A stretch of DNA of 64,000 nt. Source: Pusillimonas sp. MFBS29. Its GTDB lineage: Bacteria > Pseudomonadota > Gammaproteobacteria > Burkholderiales > Burkholderiaceae_B. Made by a program: the position numbers and the translations under genes. The stretch spans positions 186,001 to 250,000 of the forward strand of contig NZ_JAJEWL010000004.1 of the NCBI RefSeq assembly GCF_020687695.1. The letters are read 5' to 3'. The notes beneath the pieces are model-generated. The model was not told the DNA's origin, searched no databases, and worked only from the letters and a program-made list of their open reading frames with translations. This document shows, one piece after another, positions 25,368 through 33,381 of the stretch. Each line of letters begins with the position of its first letter. The stretch's first letter is position 1.

Positions 25368-26027
25368 ATGGCTCGTACTCGCAGCAAATCAACAAAAGCC
25401 AAGTCCGGCAGCACATTGTTCGGCATCCTCATCGGCCTGATTTTCGGTCTGGCCGCCGCGGTGGCCGTGGCCCTGTTCGTCACCCAGGTACCCATGCCTT
25501 TCGTCGACAAAGCCAGTCGCGATCCGGCCCAGACCTTGCTGCCCGATGTGCGCAATGCCCCCGATCCCAATCTGGGCCTGTATGGGAAGGACTCGCCAGC
25601 CGGAGTGGCTCCGACCGGCCCCACCATAACGTCGCCGTCACCGTTGCCCGGCCAGGCCGGCAATGACACGCCGCCCGAGAAAGGCAGTCTGGACAACCTG
25701 ATCGCCAGCCTTTCCAAGGTCGACACTCCGGCACCGCCGCAGGCTGCTGCAGCGGCACCCACGCGCGTGCCCGGCACCGAGGCACCAGCCAACACGCAAA
25801 CCACTTACTATCTGCAGGCGGGCGCCTTCCGTTCCGCAGAGGATGCCGAATCCGTCAAGGCGCGCATACTGCTGTTGGGCCTGCCCGTCGAGGTACAAAA
25901 AGGCCAAAGCAACGGCAGCCCCATCAACCGCGTGCGTGTAGGTCCCTTCAAGGGCATAGACGAAATGAACCGTTCAAGGGCCCTGCTGGGTCAGGAAAAA
26001 ATAGAATCTACGGTGGTGCGCCCATAA
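25368..26027 (+). CDS. SPOR-domain membrane protein (FtsN-like)
   Basis: A 219-residue bitopic protein. A Lys-rich cytoplasmic start is followed by one transmembrane helix at about residues 17-39 (TLFGILIGLIFGLAAAVAVALFV), a Pro/Ala-rich periplasmic linker, and a C-terminal SPOR domain (about 148-219: YYLQAGAFRSAEDAESVKARILLLG...RVRVGPFKG) that binds denuded septal peptidoglycan. This layout matches FtsN-type division proteins of Bordetella-like species, where the gene lies between argS and dsbA. The exact division role is inferred. Confidence 0.88.
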   Translation: MARTRSKSTKAKSGSTLFGILIGLIFGLAAAVAVALFVTQVPMPFVDKASRDPAQTLLPDVRNAPDPNLGLYGKDSPAGVAPTGPTITSPSPLPGQAGNDTPPEKGSLDNLIASLSKVDTPAPPQAAAAAPTRVPGTEAPANTQTTYYLQAGAFRSAEDAESVKARILLLGLPVEVQKGQSNGSPINRVRVGPFKGIDEMNRSRALLGQEKIESTVVRP

Positions 26028-26093
26028 TGGTCAGCCCCAGAACTTGTTAAGCCGGCTGCTGTCTTATTGTTTTTATCTATTCTGGAAACGAAT

Positions 26094-26723
26094 ATGTCGC
26101 TGAAAAATTTGCTGTTTCGCACTTTTGCCATCGCCGCCCTTAGTGCGGGAGCCTTTTTTGCCCCCTTGTCGGGCGCAGTAGCGGCAGAACGCTACGTCAC
26201 CGTCGAACCGGCCCAGCCGTCCGATACCACCGGCAAGATAGAAGTGCTGGAGTTCTTTGCCTATACCTGCCCGCACTGCAATACGATCGAACCCATGGTG
26301 CGCGAATGGGCCAAAACCTTTCCCGACAATGTAGTGCTGAAGCCGGTTCCGGTGGCCTTCAATGCCAGCATGACCGATCTGCAGAAACTGTACTATTCAC
26401 TCGAAAGCATGGGCCGACTGGATCTGCACCAAGCCGTATTCAAGACCATCCACACTGAACGCAAGCGCATCTACGACGCCAAGGCCATTACTGAATGGGC
26501 CGTCGATCAGGGTCTCGATCGCAAGGCATTTGAAGACGTCTTCAATTCGTTCGGCGTCATGTCCAAGGTATCGCGCGCCAATGAACTGGCCAAACTCTAT
26601 TCCATAGACGGTACACCCAGCATCGCCGTGGGCGGTCGTTATGTGACCTCGCCTACGCTGGCCAACAGCTACGAAGGCACTATCGCCGAAGCACAGCGCC
26701 TGCTCGAACAAATCAATAAATAA
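26094..26723 (+). CDS. dsbA: Periplasmic thiol:disulfide interchange protein DsbA
   Basis: DsbA introduces disulfides into exported proteins. The 209-residue product has a Sec signal peptide ending at AVAA, the thioredoxin-fold start [15 protein letters not shown] with the active-site Cys59-Pro-His-Cys62, an inserted helical domain, and the cis-Pro loop [16 protein letters not shown] use the ATG at 26094, preceded by GGAAA; the upstream ATG at 26067 adds nine unlikely residues. A perfect hairpin terminator follows. Confidence 0.95.
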   Translation: MSLKNLLFRTFAIAALSAGAFFAPLSGAVAAERYVTVEPAQPSDTTGKIEVLEFFAYTCPHCNTIEPMVREWAKTFPDNVVLKPVPVAFNASMTDLQKLYYSLESMGRLDLHQAVFKTIHTERKRIYDAKAITEWAVDQGLDRKAFEDVFNSFGVMSKVSRANELAKLYSIDGTPSIAVGGRYVTSPTLANSYEGTIAEAQRLLEQINK

Positions 26724-26727
26724 ACAA

Positions 26728-26750
26728 ACGGCGCCTGCTCAGGGCGCCGT
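26728..26750. terminator. Bidirectional terminator between dsbA and metC
   Basis: ACGGCGCC (26728-26735) pairs perfectly with GGCGCCGT (26743-26750) around a 7-base loop, four bases after the dsbA stop. On the minus strand the stem is followed by a T-rich run (TTTGTTTATTTATT), so it can also end metC transcripts. Confidence 0.75.
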
Positions 26751-26775
26751 TCATGTACTGGCCTCGCGGCCCCCT

Positions 26776-27975
26776 TCAGGCCCCGGCGGCCTGCTCCAGG
26801 GCCTGCGTCATATCGGCGATCAGGTCCTGGGGCGATTCCAGTCCGATATGCAAACGTACAATCGCATGGTCATTGGCCGGCCAATAACCATGCGAACGCA
26901 GTGAGGCATGATCGACCAGCTGCACCAGGCTCTCGAAGCCCCCCCACGAAAAACCTATGCCGAACAGCGTCAGGCTGTCGACAAAGCGTCGGGCTGCCGC
27001 GTTGTCAAGCTTGAGCTCAACGGACAGCATGCCATTGGAACCCGTGCAGTCACGTTGCCAGATGGCATGACCCGGGTCATCGGGCCAGGCCGGGTGATAA
27101 ATACGGGCCACTTCGGCACGACTGGCCAGGAAGCGGCAGATTTCCATGGCATGTTCCGCCGTCTGCCGCATACGCAGGGGCAAAGTGCGTACGCCGCGTA
27201 TTGCCAGCCAGGCGTCATCGGCACTGATGGAATAACCCATGGCATAGTGCGTGTCGTTAAGTTGCCGGATCAGGCCGGGGTCTTTCGCCACCACGGCACC
27301 CAGCATAAGATCGGAATGGCCACCCACGTATTTGGTGCCGGCCACCACGGAAATATCGGCCCCAAGGTCCAGCGGACGATACACATAGCCCGAACCCCAG
27401 GTGTTGTCGGTAACCAGTATCAGATTGTGCTCGCGGGCAAATTTTGCCAGGGCCGGCATATCCAGCATTTCAAACAACAGCGAGCCCGGCGATTCCACAT
27501 ACAGCACACGCGTATTTGGGCGCAGCTGATCGGCCAGGTCGGCCACCGCAGCGCGGCTGTAGCTGACCTGGATATTCATGCGACCCAGCACGGTTTTGTC
27601 GAGGTAGCGCACCGGACCATAAGCGCAATCGGCCACAATGACATGGTCGCCACTGTTGAGCACGCTGAACAATGCCAGAGTAATGGCACCCAGGCCTGAC
27701 GATGCCAGGAACGCACGCTCACCACCTTCCAGCTTGCAAAACACCTCTTCCAGGGCCGCATGAGTATCCATGCCCACACGGCCATAAGTTACGCTGCGTT
27801 CACCCTTGGCCTTGTCGGCCTGGGCCTTGTCCAGCGCATCGAGATTCTGGAAACGCACAGTGCTGGTACGCATGGAAGGCAGGGCAACAGGTGCGGCGCC
27901 CTGAACGGGATCAAAAGGAGCGGTGCCTGCATGTTGCAGCTGGGTGTCCAGATGGGTAGTCGTAGGTTGGGCCAT
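26776..27975 (-). CDS. metC: Cystathionine beta-lyase
   Basis: A 399-residue PLP enzyme of the Cys/Met metabolism family, cleaving cystathionine to homocysteine, ammonia and pyruvate. The PLP lysine is Lys215 in AGTKYVGGHSDLMLG. The MetC-type features TVRFQNLDAL, RVGMDTHAALEEV, the YVESPGSLLFEM strand and the C-terminal GIGFSWGGFESL support beta-lyase over gamma-synthase. Convergent with dsbA. Upstream, 26 bases before the start codon, lies a long imperfect hairpin (28001-28039) that would fall in the leader RNA or promoter. Confidence 0.92.
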   Translation of the reverse strand: MAQPTTTHLDTQLQHAGTAPFDPVQGAAPVALPSMRTSTVRFQNLDALDKAQADKAKGERSVTYGRVGMDTHAALEEVFCKLEGGERAFLASSGLGAITLALFSVLNSGDHVIVADCAYGPVRYLDKTVLGRMNIQVSYSRAAVADLADQLRPNTRVLYVESPGSLLFEMLDMPALAKFAREHNLILVTDNTWGSGYVYRPLDLGADISVVAGTKYVGGHSDLMLGAVVAKDPGLIRQLNDTHYAMGYSISADDAWLAIRGVRTLPLRMRQTAEHAMEICRFLASRAEVARIYHPAWPDDPGHAIWQRDCTGSNGMLSVELKLDNAAARRFVDSLTLFGIGFSWGGFESLVQLVDHASLRSHGYWPANDHAIVRLHIGLESPQDLIADMTQALEQAAGA

Positions 27976-28000
27976 GGAGTTATCGGTTTAGAATGGTTGG

Positions 28001-28039
28001 CATCGGGGTGGCGCCCGCAATCGTGGCGTCACACCGATG
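28001..28039 (-). promoter_or_regulatory. Long imperfect hairpin upstream of metC
   Basis: CATCGG (28001-28006) pairs with CCGATG (28034-28039); after one mismatch GTG pairs with CAC, then a G-U pair, then CGCC with GGCG, leaving a loop of about nine bases. It is 26 bases before the metC start codon. It has no U-tract, so it is not a simple terminator; function unknown. Confidence 0.4.
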
Positions 28040-28121
28040 ATAAAGGATAGTAAGCCAGCGTGTCGCCATATTCCCTGCAGTACCGTTTGCCCTTAGACTC
28101 AACCTCTGGTTTTTGAACATT

Positions 28122-28751
28122 ATGCTGACCTACGATCTGGCCCTCTCTTTTTTTGGCATTGCAGTGCTGCTGGCGTTGGCGCCCGGGCCCGACAATCTGT
28201 TCGTGCTGATGCAATCTGCCATGTGGGGACGCCGGTCGGGGCTGGTGGTCGTACTGGGCCTGTGCACCGGCCTGATCGGTCATACGCTGGCAGTTGCCGT
28301 GGGGCTGGCAGCAATCTTTGCTGCGTCTGAAACCGCCTTCACCGTGCTGAAACTGGCCGGCGCCGTATATCTGTTGTATCTGGCCTGGGGCGCATTGCGC
28401 GCGCCCTCTCACACGCACGAGAGCACCAGCCGCGCACCCAGGCTGGCAACCGGCACCTTGTTTCGGCGCGGCATCATCATGAACCTGACCAACCCAAAGG
28501 TATCGCTGTTTTTCCTGGCCTTCCTGCCGCAGTTCACCTCGCCCGCGCGCGGGTCAGTCGCGCTGCAGACCCTTAGCCTGGGCGCCTTGTTCATGCTGGC
28601 CACCTTGCTGGTCTTTGGCGCACTGGCATGGTTTTCAGGAACGCTGGGCGAGCGCCTGCAAAAATCGCACACGTTGCAGCGCCTGTTGAACCGCTTTGCC
28701 GGCATCGTGTTCGTGGGCCTGGCCATCAAGCTGGCTCTATCGAACCGCTAA
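28122..28751 (+). CDS. LysE/RhtB-family amino-acid exporter
   Basis: A 209-residue membrane protein with six hydrophobic segments. The family signature near the start (LALAPGPDNLFVLMQSAMWGRRSGL), the GAVYLLYLAWGALR segment and the NLTNPKVSLFFLAFLPQF motif identify the LysE/RhtB superfamily of amino-acid exporters. The ATG at 28122 replaces a TTG three codons upstream. Divergent from metC and convergent with the MBL-hydrolase gene at 28761; the exported amino acid cannot be told. Confidence 0.9.
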   Translation: MLTYDLALSFFGIAVLLALAPGPDNLFVLMQSAMWGRRSGLVVVLGLCTGLIGHTLAVAVGLAAIFAASETAFTVLKLAGAVYLLYLAWGALRAPSHTHESTSRAPRLATGTLFRRGIIMNLTNPKVSLFFLAFLPQFTSPARGSVALQTLSLGALFMLATLLVFGALAWFSGTLGERLQKSHTLQRLLNRFAGIVFVGLAIKLALSNR

Positions 28752-28760
28752 GGCACGTTG

Positions 28761-29831
28761 CTATTTGCGCTGGAATCGAACGATGCCGTCGCTGCCCGTC
28801 GTGCGCGTCAGCCGACCCTCGAAATACAAGGCATGCAAATGCGCCAGCGCTTCACCCATTGCAAAGGTCAGCTGATGCAGATCGAGCTTGCGCCTGAACA
28901 TGATGGGCACAATGTCGGTGGTGCTTTGCGGTTCAGTGCAGGCCGACAGGACTTCTTCCAGACGTTCGGCATGATGGGCATGCTGCTGGGCAATGCGCTC
29001 GTGCAGCCCCTTGAACGGCTTGCCGTGTGAAGGCAGCACCAGCGTATCTTCGGGCAGACCATCGTAGCGGCGCAACGAGTTCAGGTACAAGGGAAGAGGG
29101 TTGGAGTCGGGCTCGTAGTCAAAAACACTGACGTTGGTGGATATGCGTGGCAGCACCATGTCGCCCGAAATCAGCACGCGCAAGGTATCGCAATACAGCG
29201 ACGCATGTTCAGGTGCATGCCCATACCCCACGATAATGCGCCATTCACGCCCGCCTATGGTCACGTTTTGCCCGTGCATGATACGTGTAAAGCTTGCCGG
29301 TACCTCGGGCACCAGGCTGGGGTAATAGCCTGCGCGAGCGCGTATGCCGTCCTGCGCCTGCGGATCGGTCAGGCCGTGCCGCGCAAAATGATCAACCGCC
29401 GACTGCCCGTTAGGGCCGCCCGGTGCCACACCATCAACCGGCTGCATCGACCACAATCTGGCCACGGCAAAATCAGTCATCGTCATCCATAGTGGGGCGT
29501 TCCAGCGCTCGCACAGCCAATGCGCCAGGCCCACATGGTCGGGATGCATATGTGTGACGATGACACGCAGCACCGGCAGGCCTTCCAGCGAATTTTCAAA
29601 GACCTGGCTCCATTGATCCTTGACTTCATCCCGGCAGACACCGCAATCAACGATGGTCCAGCCGTCGCGGCCATCAATCTGGTCGCGCAGCAGCCACACA
29701 TTGATATGGTCCAGGGCAAACGGCAGCGGCAGGCGCACCCAGCGCAGGCCATCGGCAAGCGCCATGCTGCTGCCGGGCTCGGCCAATTGCTCACCCCAGG
29801 GATACTCCAGTTTCTGCTCGTTCGGATTCAT
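28761..29831 (-). CDS. Metallo-beta-lactamase-fold hydrolase divergent from liuR
   Basis: A 356-residue MBL-fold protein. The zinc motif THMHPDHVG gives His94, His96, Asp98 and His99; further ligands lie in VGYGHAPEHAS, LISGDMVL and VLPSHGKPF. The ~90 residues after the MBL core form a C-terminal helical/winged-helix domain (LHERIAQQHAHHAERLEEVL...) as in glyoxalase-II-like hydrolases. The start at 29831 has an AGGAG ribosome site; an upstream in-frame ATG at 29879 does not. It shares its promoter region and a MerR-type palindrome with the LiuR-like gene, so it may belong to the branched-chain acyl-CoA regulon, perhaps as a thioesterase; that is inference. Confidence 0.82.
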   Translation of the reverse strand: MNPNEQKLEYPWGEQLAEPGSSMALADGLRWVRLPLPFALDHINVWLLRDQIDGRDGWTIVDCGVCRDEVKDQWSQVFENSLEGLPVLRVIVTHMHPDHVGLAHWLCERWNAPLWMTMTDFAVARLWSMQPVDGVAPGGPNGQSAVDHFARHGLTDPQAQDGIRARAGYYPSLVPEVPASFTRIMHGQNVTIGGREWRIIVGYGHAPEHASLYCDTLRVLISGDMVLPRISTNVSVFDYEPDSNPLPLYLNSLRRYDGLPEDTLVLPSHGKPFKGLHERIAQQHAHHAERLEEVLSACTEPQSTTDIVPIMFRRKLDLHQLTFAMGEALAHLHALYFEGRLTRTTGSDGIVRFQRK

Positions 29832-29917
29832 GTGCTCTCCTGCCATAACGTACGGTCCCGGAATATCCGGGTGCGCCATCTTTATTGTGCTTGATGCGTC
29901 ATATTATGGCATCATAA

Positions 29918-29933
29918 TTTACGTTAACGTAAA
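29918..29933. promoter_or_regulatory. LiuR-type operator at the MBL / liuR divergent promoters
   Basis: TTTACGTTAACGTAAA is a perfect 16-base palindrome. It follows a possible promoter for the MerR gene (TTGATG 29891-29896, 16-base spacer, CATAAT 29913-29918). For the MBL gene, TTTACG (29928-29933) and CATAAT (29903-29908) have a 19-base spacer, as in MerR-type promoters. The related site at 36939-36960 shares the ACGT-centred core. Confidence 0.65.
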
Positions 29934-29947
29934 CGGCAGCTGTCATC

Positions 29948-30337
29948 ATGAACCGTACCACCTGGACCATTTCCGAACTGGCGCAGGAGTTCTCCATTAC
30001 CCCACGTACCATTCGCTACTACGAGGATCAGGGCATTGTCAGCCCTACTCGCGATGGCCGCAATCGTGTCTACCACGCGCGCGACCGGACCCGCCTGAAG
30101 CTGGCCCTGCGGGGCAAGCGCCTGGGTTTTCAGCTGACCGAAATCCTTAGCCTGATCAATATGTACGATGGCCCCGGGCAGACCGTTGCCCAGTTGCACC
30201 ATTACCTGGAAGTCCTGGACAAGCACCGGAAGGTGCTGGAGCAGCAGCGACTGGACCTGGACGAAACCTTGCAGGCCATAGACAAGCAACAAAAAAGCTG
30301 CGAACGCCTGCTGGCCCAGCATCCGCAGAATCTCTAG
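29948..30337 (+). CDS. liuR: MerR-family regulator, LiuR-like
   Basis: A 129-residue MerR protein: winged helix WTISELAQEFSITPRTIRYYEDQGIVSPTR, then GRNRVYHARDRTRLKLALRGKRLGFQLTEI, then a dimerisation coiled coil. This type, without metal-binding cysteines and next to isovaleryl-CoA dehydrogenase and methylcrotonyl-CoA carboxylase genes, corresponds to LiuR, which controls leucine/isovalerate catabolism in proteobacteria. A perfect palindrome lies 15 bases upstream of the start and a related one precedes the ivd gene at 37080. The effector is probably a branched-chain acyl-CoA. A CCGGCG/CGCCGG hairpin at 30353-30372 follows the gene. Confidence 0.85.
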   Translation: MNRTTWTISELAQEFSITPRTIRYYEDQGIVSPTRDGRNRVYHARDRTRLKLALRGKRLGFQLTEILSLINMYDGPGQTVAQLHHYLEVLDKHRKVLEQQRLDLDETLQAIDKQQKSCERLLAQHPQNL

Positions 30338-30498
30338 ATTTTTTGCCTTTGCCCGGCGCACGCGCACGCCGGAAACCACCACTTTCCTCTTCTTCGCGCG
30401 CCTCCCCTTTTTCCATGACCCCTGTTGCAGGCCAAGGTACCGCAAGGCCTTTGCCTGCTGCGTGCGCGCGCATGCCGCCGAAAGCCCCCATTCCAATT

Positions 30499-30516
30499 AA
30501 TTGTATATATACAATT
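30499..30516. promoter_or_regulatory. Perfect AT-rich palindrome upstream of the acyl-CoA ligase operon
   Basis: AATTGTATATATACAATT is an 18-base perfect palindrome. Downstream are TTGACA (30528-30533), a 17-base spacer and TAAAGT (30551-30556), a plausible promoter for the operon. The palindrome sits upstream of the -35 box, as for an activator, and resembles GntR-type sites (TTGTATACAA); the operon itself encodes an IclR regulator. Confidence 0.5.
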
Positions 30517-30586
30517 CAATAATGTATTTGACAATTTCAAAAGGTGCCGATAAAGTTAAGCCATCCGAAACATTGCGGTGATCAAA

Positions 30587-32167
30587 ATGAAAAAACTCAC
30601 GGACTACACCACGTATGCCGACGCCCAGCAGCATTGGGATCCACAACAGCTCTGGGCGCTATTCGATGGCGACGTCGAAGAGTTGAACATTGCACACGAA
30701 TGCATAGACCGCCACGCCACCGACGCCGGGCGCGTGGCAATTACAGTGGTCCACGCCGACGGCCAGGATGAAATCCTGACCTTTCGTGAAATATCTGAAG
30801 AGTCCTCGCGCTTCGCGCATTACCTGCTGGCCCAGGGGGTTGTCCCGGGTGACCGGGTCGCCATCATGCTCGAACCTTCCAAGGCGTTTTATGCCGCCCT
30901 GTTCGGCGTCATAAAGACCGGCGCCATTGCTGTGCCCATGTTCACGCTGTTCGGTCCCGACGCCATGCGCCTGCGCATTCAGGACTGCCGCCCCAAACTG
31001 TTGCTCACCAATCATGCAAAGGCCGAACTGGCCAGCAGCCTGGACGACGTCGGCGTCAAGGTCATAGACAGCGACTTCCTGGCAAGCCTGGCCCAGTTTC
31101 CCGCCAGCTTCAAGGCATGCACACGCGCCTCTGATCTGGCCATCTTCCAATACACGTCGGGTACCACCCGCGAACTGCCCGACGCCATCAAGCACACCCA
31201 CAAGGCAGTGGTCACCCTGATGGTGGCGGCCTTGTATGGCACCGGCCTGCGCCCGGGCGACAAATTCTTCTGCCCATCTTCGCCGGCATGGGGGCACGGC
31301 CTGTGGCACGGCACCCTGGCTCCCCTGGCCCTGGGTCTGAGCATCGGTGCCTTCGCAGGCCGATTCAACGCCACACGCCTGCTTCAGGCCCTGAGCGCAC
31401 ACAAGTTCACGAATATGTCGGCAGCAGCCACCCACTATCGCATGATGCGCAACAGCCCGGAAGTCAGTGACCACACCTATTACTTCGAAAAGCTGTCGTT
31501 CACTGGCGAGCCTCTGGACAGCTCAACGGAAACCTTTATCCAGAAGCTGTTCAATACCCCGATCTGCAGCATGTACGGCACCACCGAAATCGGTGTGATC
31601 CTGGTGTCTTACCCAGGCGCTTCCGATTTCCCGGTCAAGCATGGCTCGCTGGGCAAGCCTATACCCGGAGGTATCGTGGAAGTGCAAGACGCTGAAGGGC
31701 GTCCGTGCCCGCCCAATGTTATCGGCGAGATGAAAGTCATGCGACGCAACGAATGGGTTGCCACGAAAGACCTGGGCCGCATCGACGAAGACGGCTACTT
31801 CTACCACGCCGGACGCGCAGACGACGTCATCATTTCCGCAGGCTGGACCATGAGCGCTGTGGAAATCGAAGACACGCTGCTCAAACATCCCGATATCCAG
31901 GAAGCCGCCGTCATCGGCGTACCCGACGCCTTGCGCGGACAGGTCGTCAAGGCTTTCGTGATCAGCACACGTCCAGCCAGCGAAACTTTCACGACTGAAA
32001 TTCAGGATTTTGTGCGCGGCCAGCTTAGCCAGCACGAGTACCCCAGGCATGTCGCCTTTCCCGCCGAACTACCCAAAACACCTGCAGGCAAGATCCATCG
32101 CAAGAAACTGCGCGAGCAGGAAGCAGCCCTGGCCAGTCAAGCCGAACAAGAACACGTCACACAATAA
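30587..32167 (+). CDS. Acyl-CoA synthetase (AMP-forming)
   Basis: A 526-residue ANL-superfamily ligase that activates a carboxylic acid as acyl-AMP and then acyl-CoA. Core motifs: P-loop FQYTSGTTRELPDAIKHTHK, MYGTTEIG (A5), DLGRIDEDGYFYHAGRADDVI (A7/A8) and the C-terminal catalytic lysine in KTPAGKIHRKKL. It resembles benzoate/2-aminobenzoate or medium-chain acyl-CoA ligases. The substrate is unknown. The ATG at 30587 is preferred to an in-frame GTG at 30578. It is the first gene of a six-gene operon with a dehydratase, CoA-transferase, Bug protein, IclR and thioesterase. Confidence 0.9.
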   Translation: MKKLTDYTTYADAQQHWDPQQLWALFDGDVEELNIAHECIDRHATDAGRVAITVVHADGQDEILTFREISEESSRFAHYLLAQGVVPGDRVAIMLEPSKAFYAALFGVIKTGAIAVPMFTLFGPDAMRLRIQDCRPKLLLTNHAKAELASSLDDVGVKVIDSDFLASLAQFPASFKACTRASDLAIFQYTSGTTRELPDAIKHTHKAVVTLMVAALYGTGLRPGDKFFCPSSPAWGHGLWHGTLAPLALGLSIGAFAGRFNATRLLQALSAHKFTNMSAAATHYRMMRNSPEVSDHTYYFEKLSFTGEPLDSSTETFIQKLFNTPICSMYGTTEIGVILVSYPGASDFPVKHGSLGKPIPGGIVEVQDAEGRPCPPNVIGEMKVMRRNEWVATKDLGRIDEDGYFYHAGRADDVIISAGWTMSAVEIEDTLLKHPDIQEAAVIGVPDALRGQVVKAFVISTRPASETFTTEIQDFVRGQLSQHEYPRHVAFPAELPKTPAGKIHRKKLREQEAALASQAEQEHVTQ

Positions 32168-32181
32168 ACCCGGAGCCAAAC

Positions 32182-33318
32182 ATGGACACTATCGCACGTT
32201 CCTTTCCCAAAATTACCGACCACGACCTTGAAGACCTGAGCCGCCGCATAGGCGTCAAGATCGGCAACACCGCCGAGCCATGGTGCTACGAGGCCACCCG
32301 CGACAATATCCGTCACTATGCCCACGGCATCGGCGACGACAACCCGCTGTGGTGCGATCCCGCCTACGCAGCGCAAACCAAATACGGCGGCATCATCGCC
32401 CTGCCCAGCTTCCTGTTCGCCACCAGCCGCATTGTGTCGGGCTATGTTGGCGGCCTGCCTGGCGTGCATGCCATGTGGTCAGGTGCCGACTGGACCTGGC
32501 ACAAACCTGTGAAACGCAACGATGAAATCCACACCGAGGCCTACCTGAAATCGCTGGTGCCGCATGAAACACGTTTTGCCGGCCGCGCCGTTCAGCAAAC
32601 CTACCATGTCGACTTTTTCAACCAGGACGGCGACAAGGTCGCGGAAGCCGACAGCTGGTGCTTCCGTACCGAACGTGACCACGCCCGCGAGCAGGGCACC
32701 AAGTACAAGGAAGTGAGAAGCCGCGAACCGCGTCGCTATACCGACGAAGAGTTGCAGGAAGCCTACAAGCTGTACGCCCAGGAAGAGATCCGCGGCAATG
32801 TGCCGCGCTATTGGGAAGATGTGCAGGAAGGCGAAGAGCTGCCTACCCTGTTCAAGGGCCCCATGACGGTCACAGGCTTTATTGCCTACGCTCAAGGTTG
32901 GGGTGGCCTGTACATTCGTGCCAACAAGCTGGCATGGCAATTGATCGACGCCCATCCCGGCGTGGGCATCAAGAATCGGTTTGGTATTCCCGACGTGCCC
33001 GAGCGCGTGCACTGGGAAGAAGATTTCGCCCTCGAAGTGGGCGCCCCCGGCGCCTATGATTACGGTCCCGAGCGCACCTCGTGGCTGACGCACCAACTGA
33101 CCAACTGGATGGGCGATGACGGCTTCCTGCGCAAGGCACACTGCAAAGTTCGCCGCCACAACCCCGAAGGCGACATGCTGTTCATCAAGGGCAAGGTAGT
33201 GCGCAAGTTCCAGGAAGACGGCAAGTTCCTGGTCGAGATCGAACAGGAAGGACGCAACCAGGATGACGAACTGTCGGTCGTAGGCAGCGGCATCGTGGAG
33301 CTTCCCTCCAAGGCTTAA
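32182..33318 (+). CDS. MaoC-like acyl dehydratase (two hot-dog domains)
   Basis: A 378-residue protein with an N-terminal FAS1-type dehydratase half (ATRDNIRHYAHGIGDDNPLWCDPAYA) and a C-terminal hot-dog half containing TVTGFIAYAQGWGG and an AHPGVGIKNRFGIPD-like stretch. Such tandem hot-dog proteins hydrate enoyl-CoAs or dehydrate 3-hydroxyacyl-CoAs. The HxD-type pair (YAHGIGDDNP) needed for catalysis is visible in the first half. GGAG precedes the ATG, 14 bases after the ligase stop, so the two products probably act in sequence. Confidence 0.82.
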   Translation: MDTIARSFPKITDHDLEDLSRRIGVKIGNTAEPWCYEATRDNIRHYAHGIGDDNPLWCDPAYAAQTKYGGIIALPSFLFATSRIVSGYVGGLPGVHAMWSGADWTWHKPVKRNDEIHTEAYLKSLVPHETRFAGRAVQQTYHVDFFNQDGDKVAEADSWCFRTERDHAREQGTKYKEVRSREPRRYTDEELQEAYKLYAQEEIRGNVPRYWEDVQEGEELPTLFKGPMTVTGFIAYAQGWGGLYIRANKLAWQLIDAHPGVGIKNRFGIPDVPERVHWEEDFALEVGAPGAYDYGPERTSWLTHQLTNWMGDDGFLRKAHCKVRRHNPEGDMLFIKGKVVRKFQEDGKFLVEIEQEGRNQDDELSVVGSGIVELPSKA

Positions 33319-33325
33319 GGTTGCC

Positions 33326-33372
33326 GGCGGGTACACACCCGCCATCAGCCACCATGCGGGCCTTCGGCCCGC
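33326..33372 (+). promoter_or_regulatory. Two tandem perfect hairpins between dehydratase and CoA-transferase genes
   Basis: GGCGGGT (33326-33332) pairs with ACCCGCC (33337-33343), and GCGGGCC (33356-33362) with GGCCCGC (33366-33372). Both lie within the 63-base gap, the second ending nine bases before the next ATG. Neither has a U-tract, so mRNA processing or partial polarity is more likely than full termination. Confidence 0.45.
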
Positions 33373-33381
33373 GCGCAACCC

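Noticed and set aside
30156-30491. Minus-strand ORFs in the gap after liuR
   Set aside because: Low-complexity Arg/Lys/Gly text running into the liuR antisense strand, without a ribosome site.
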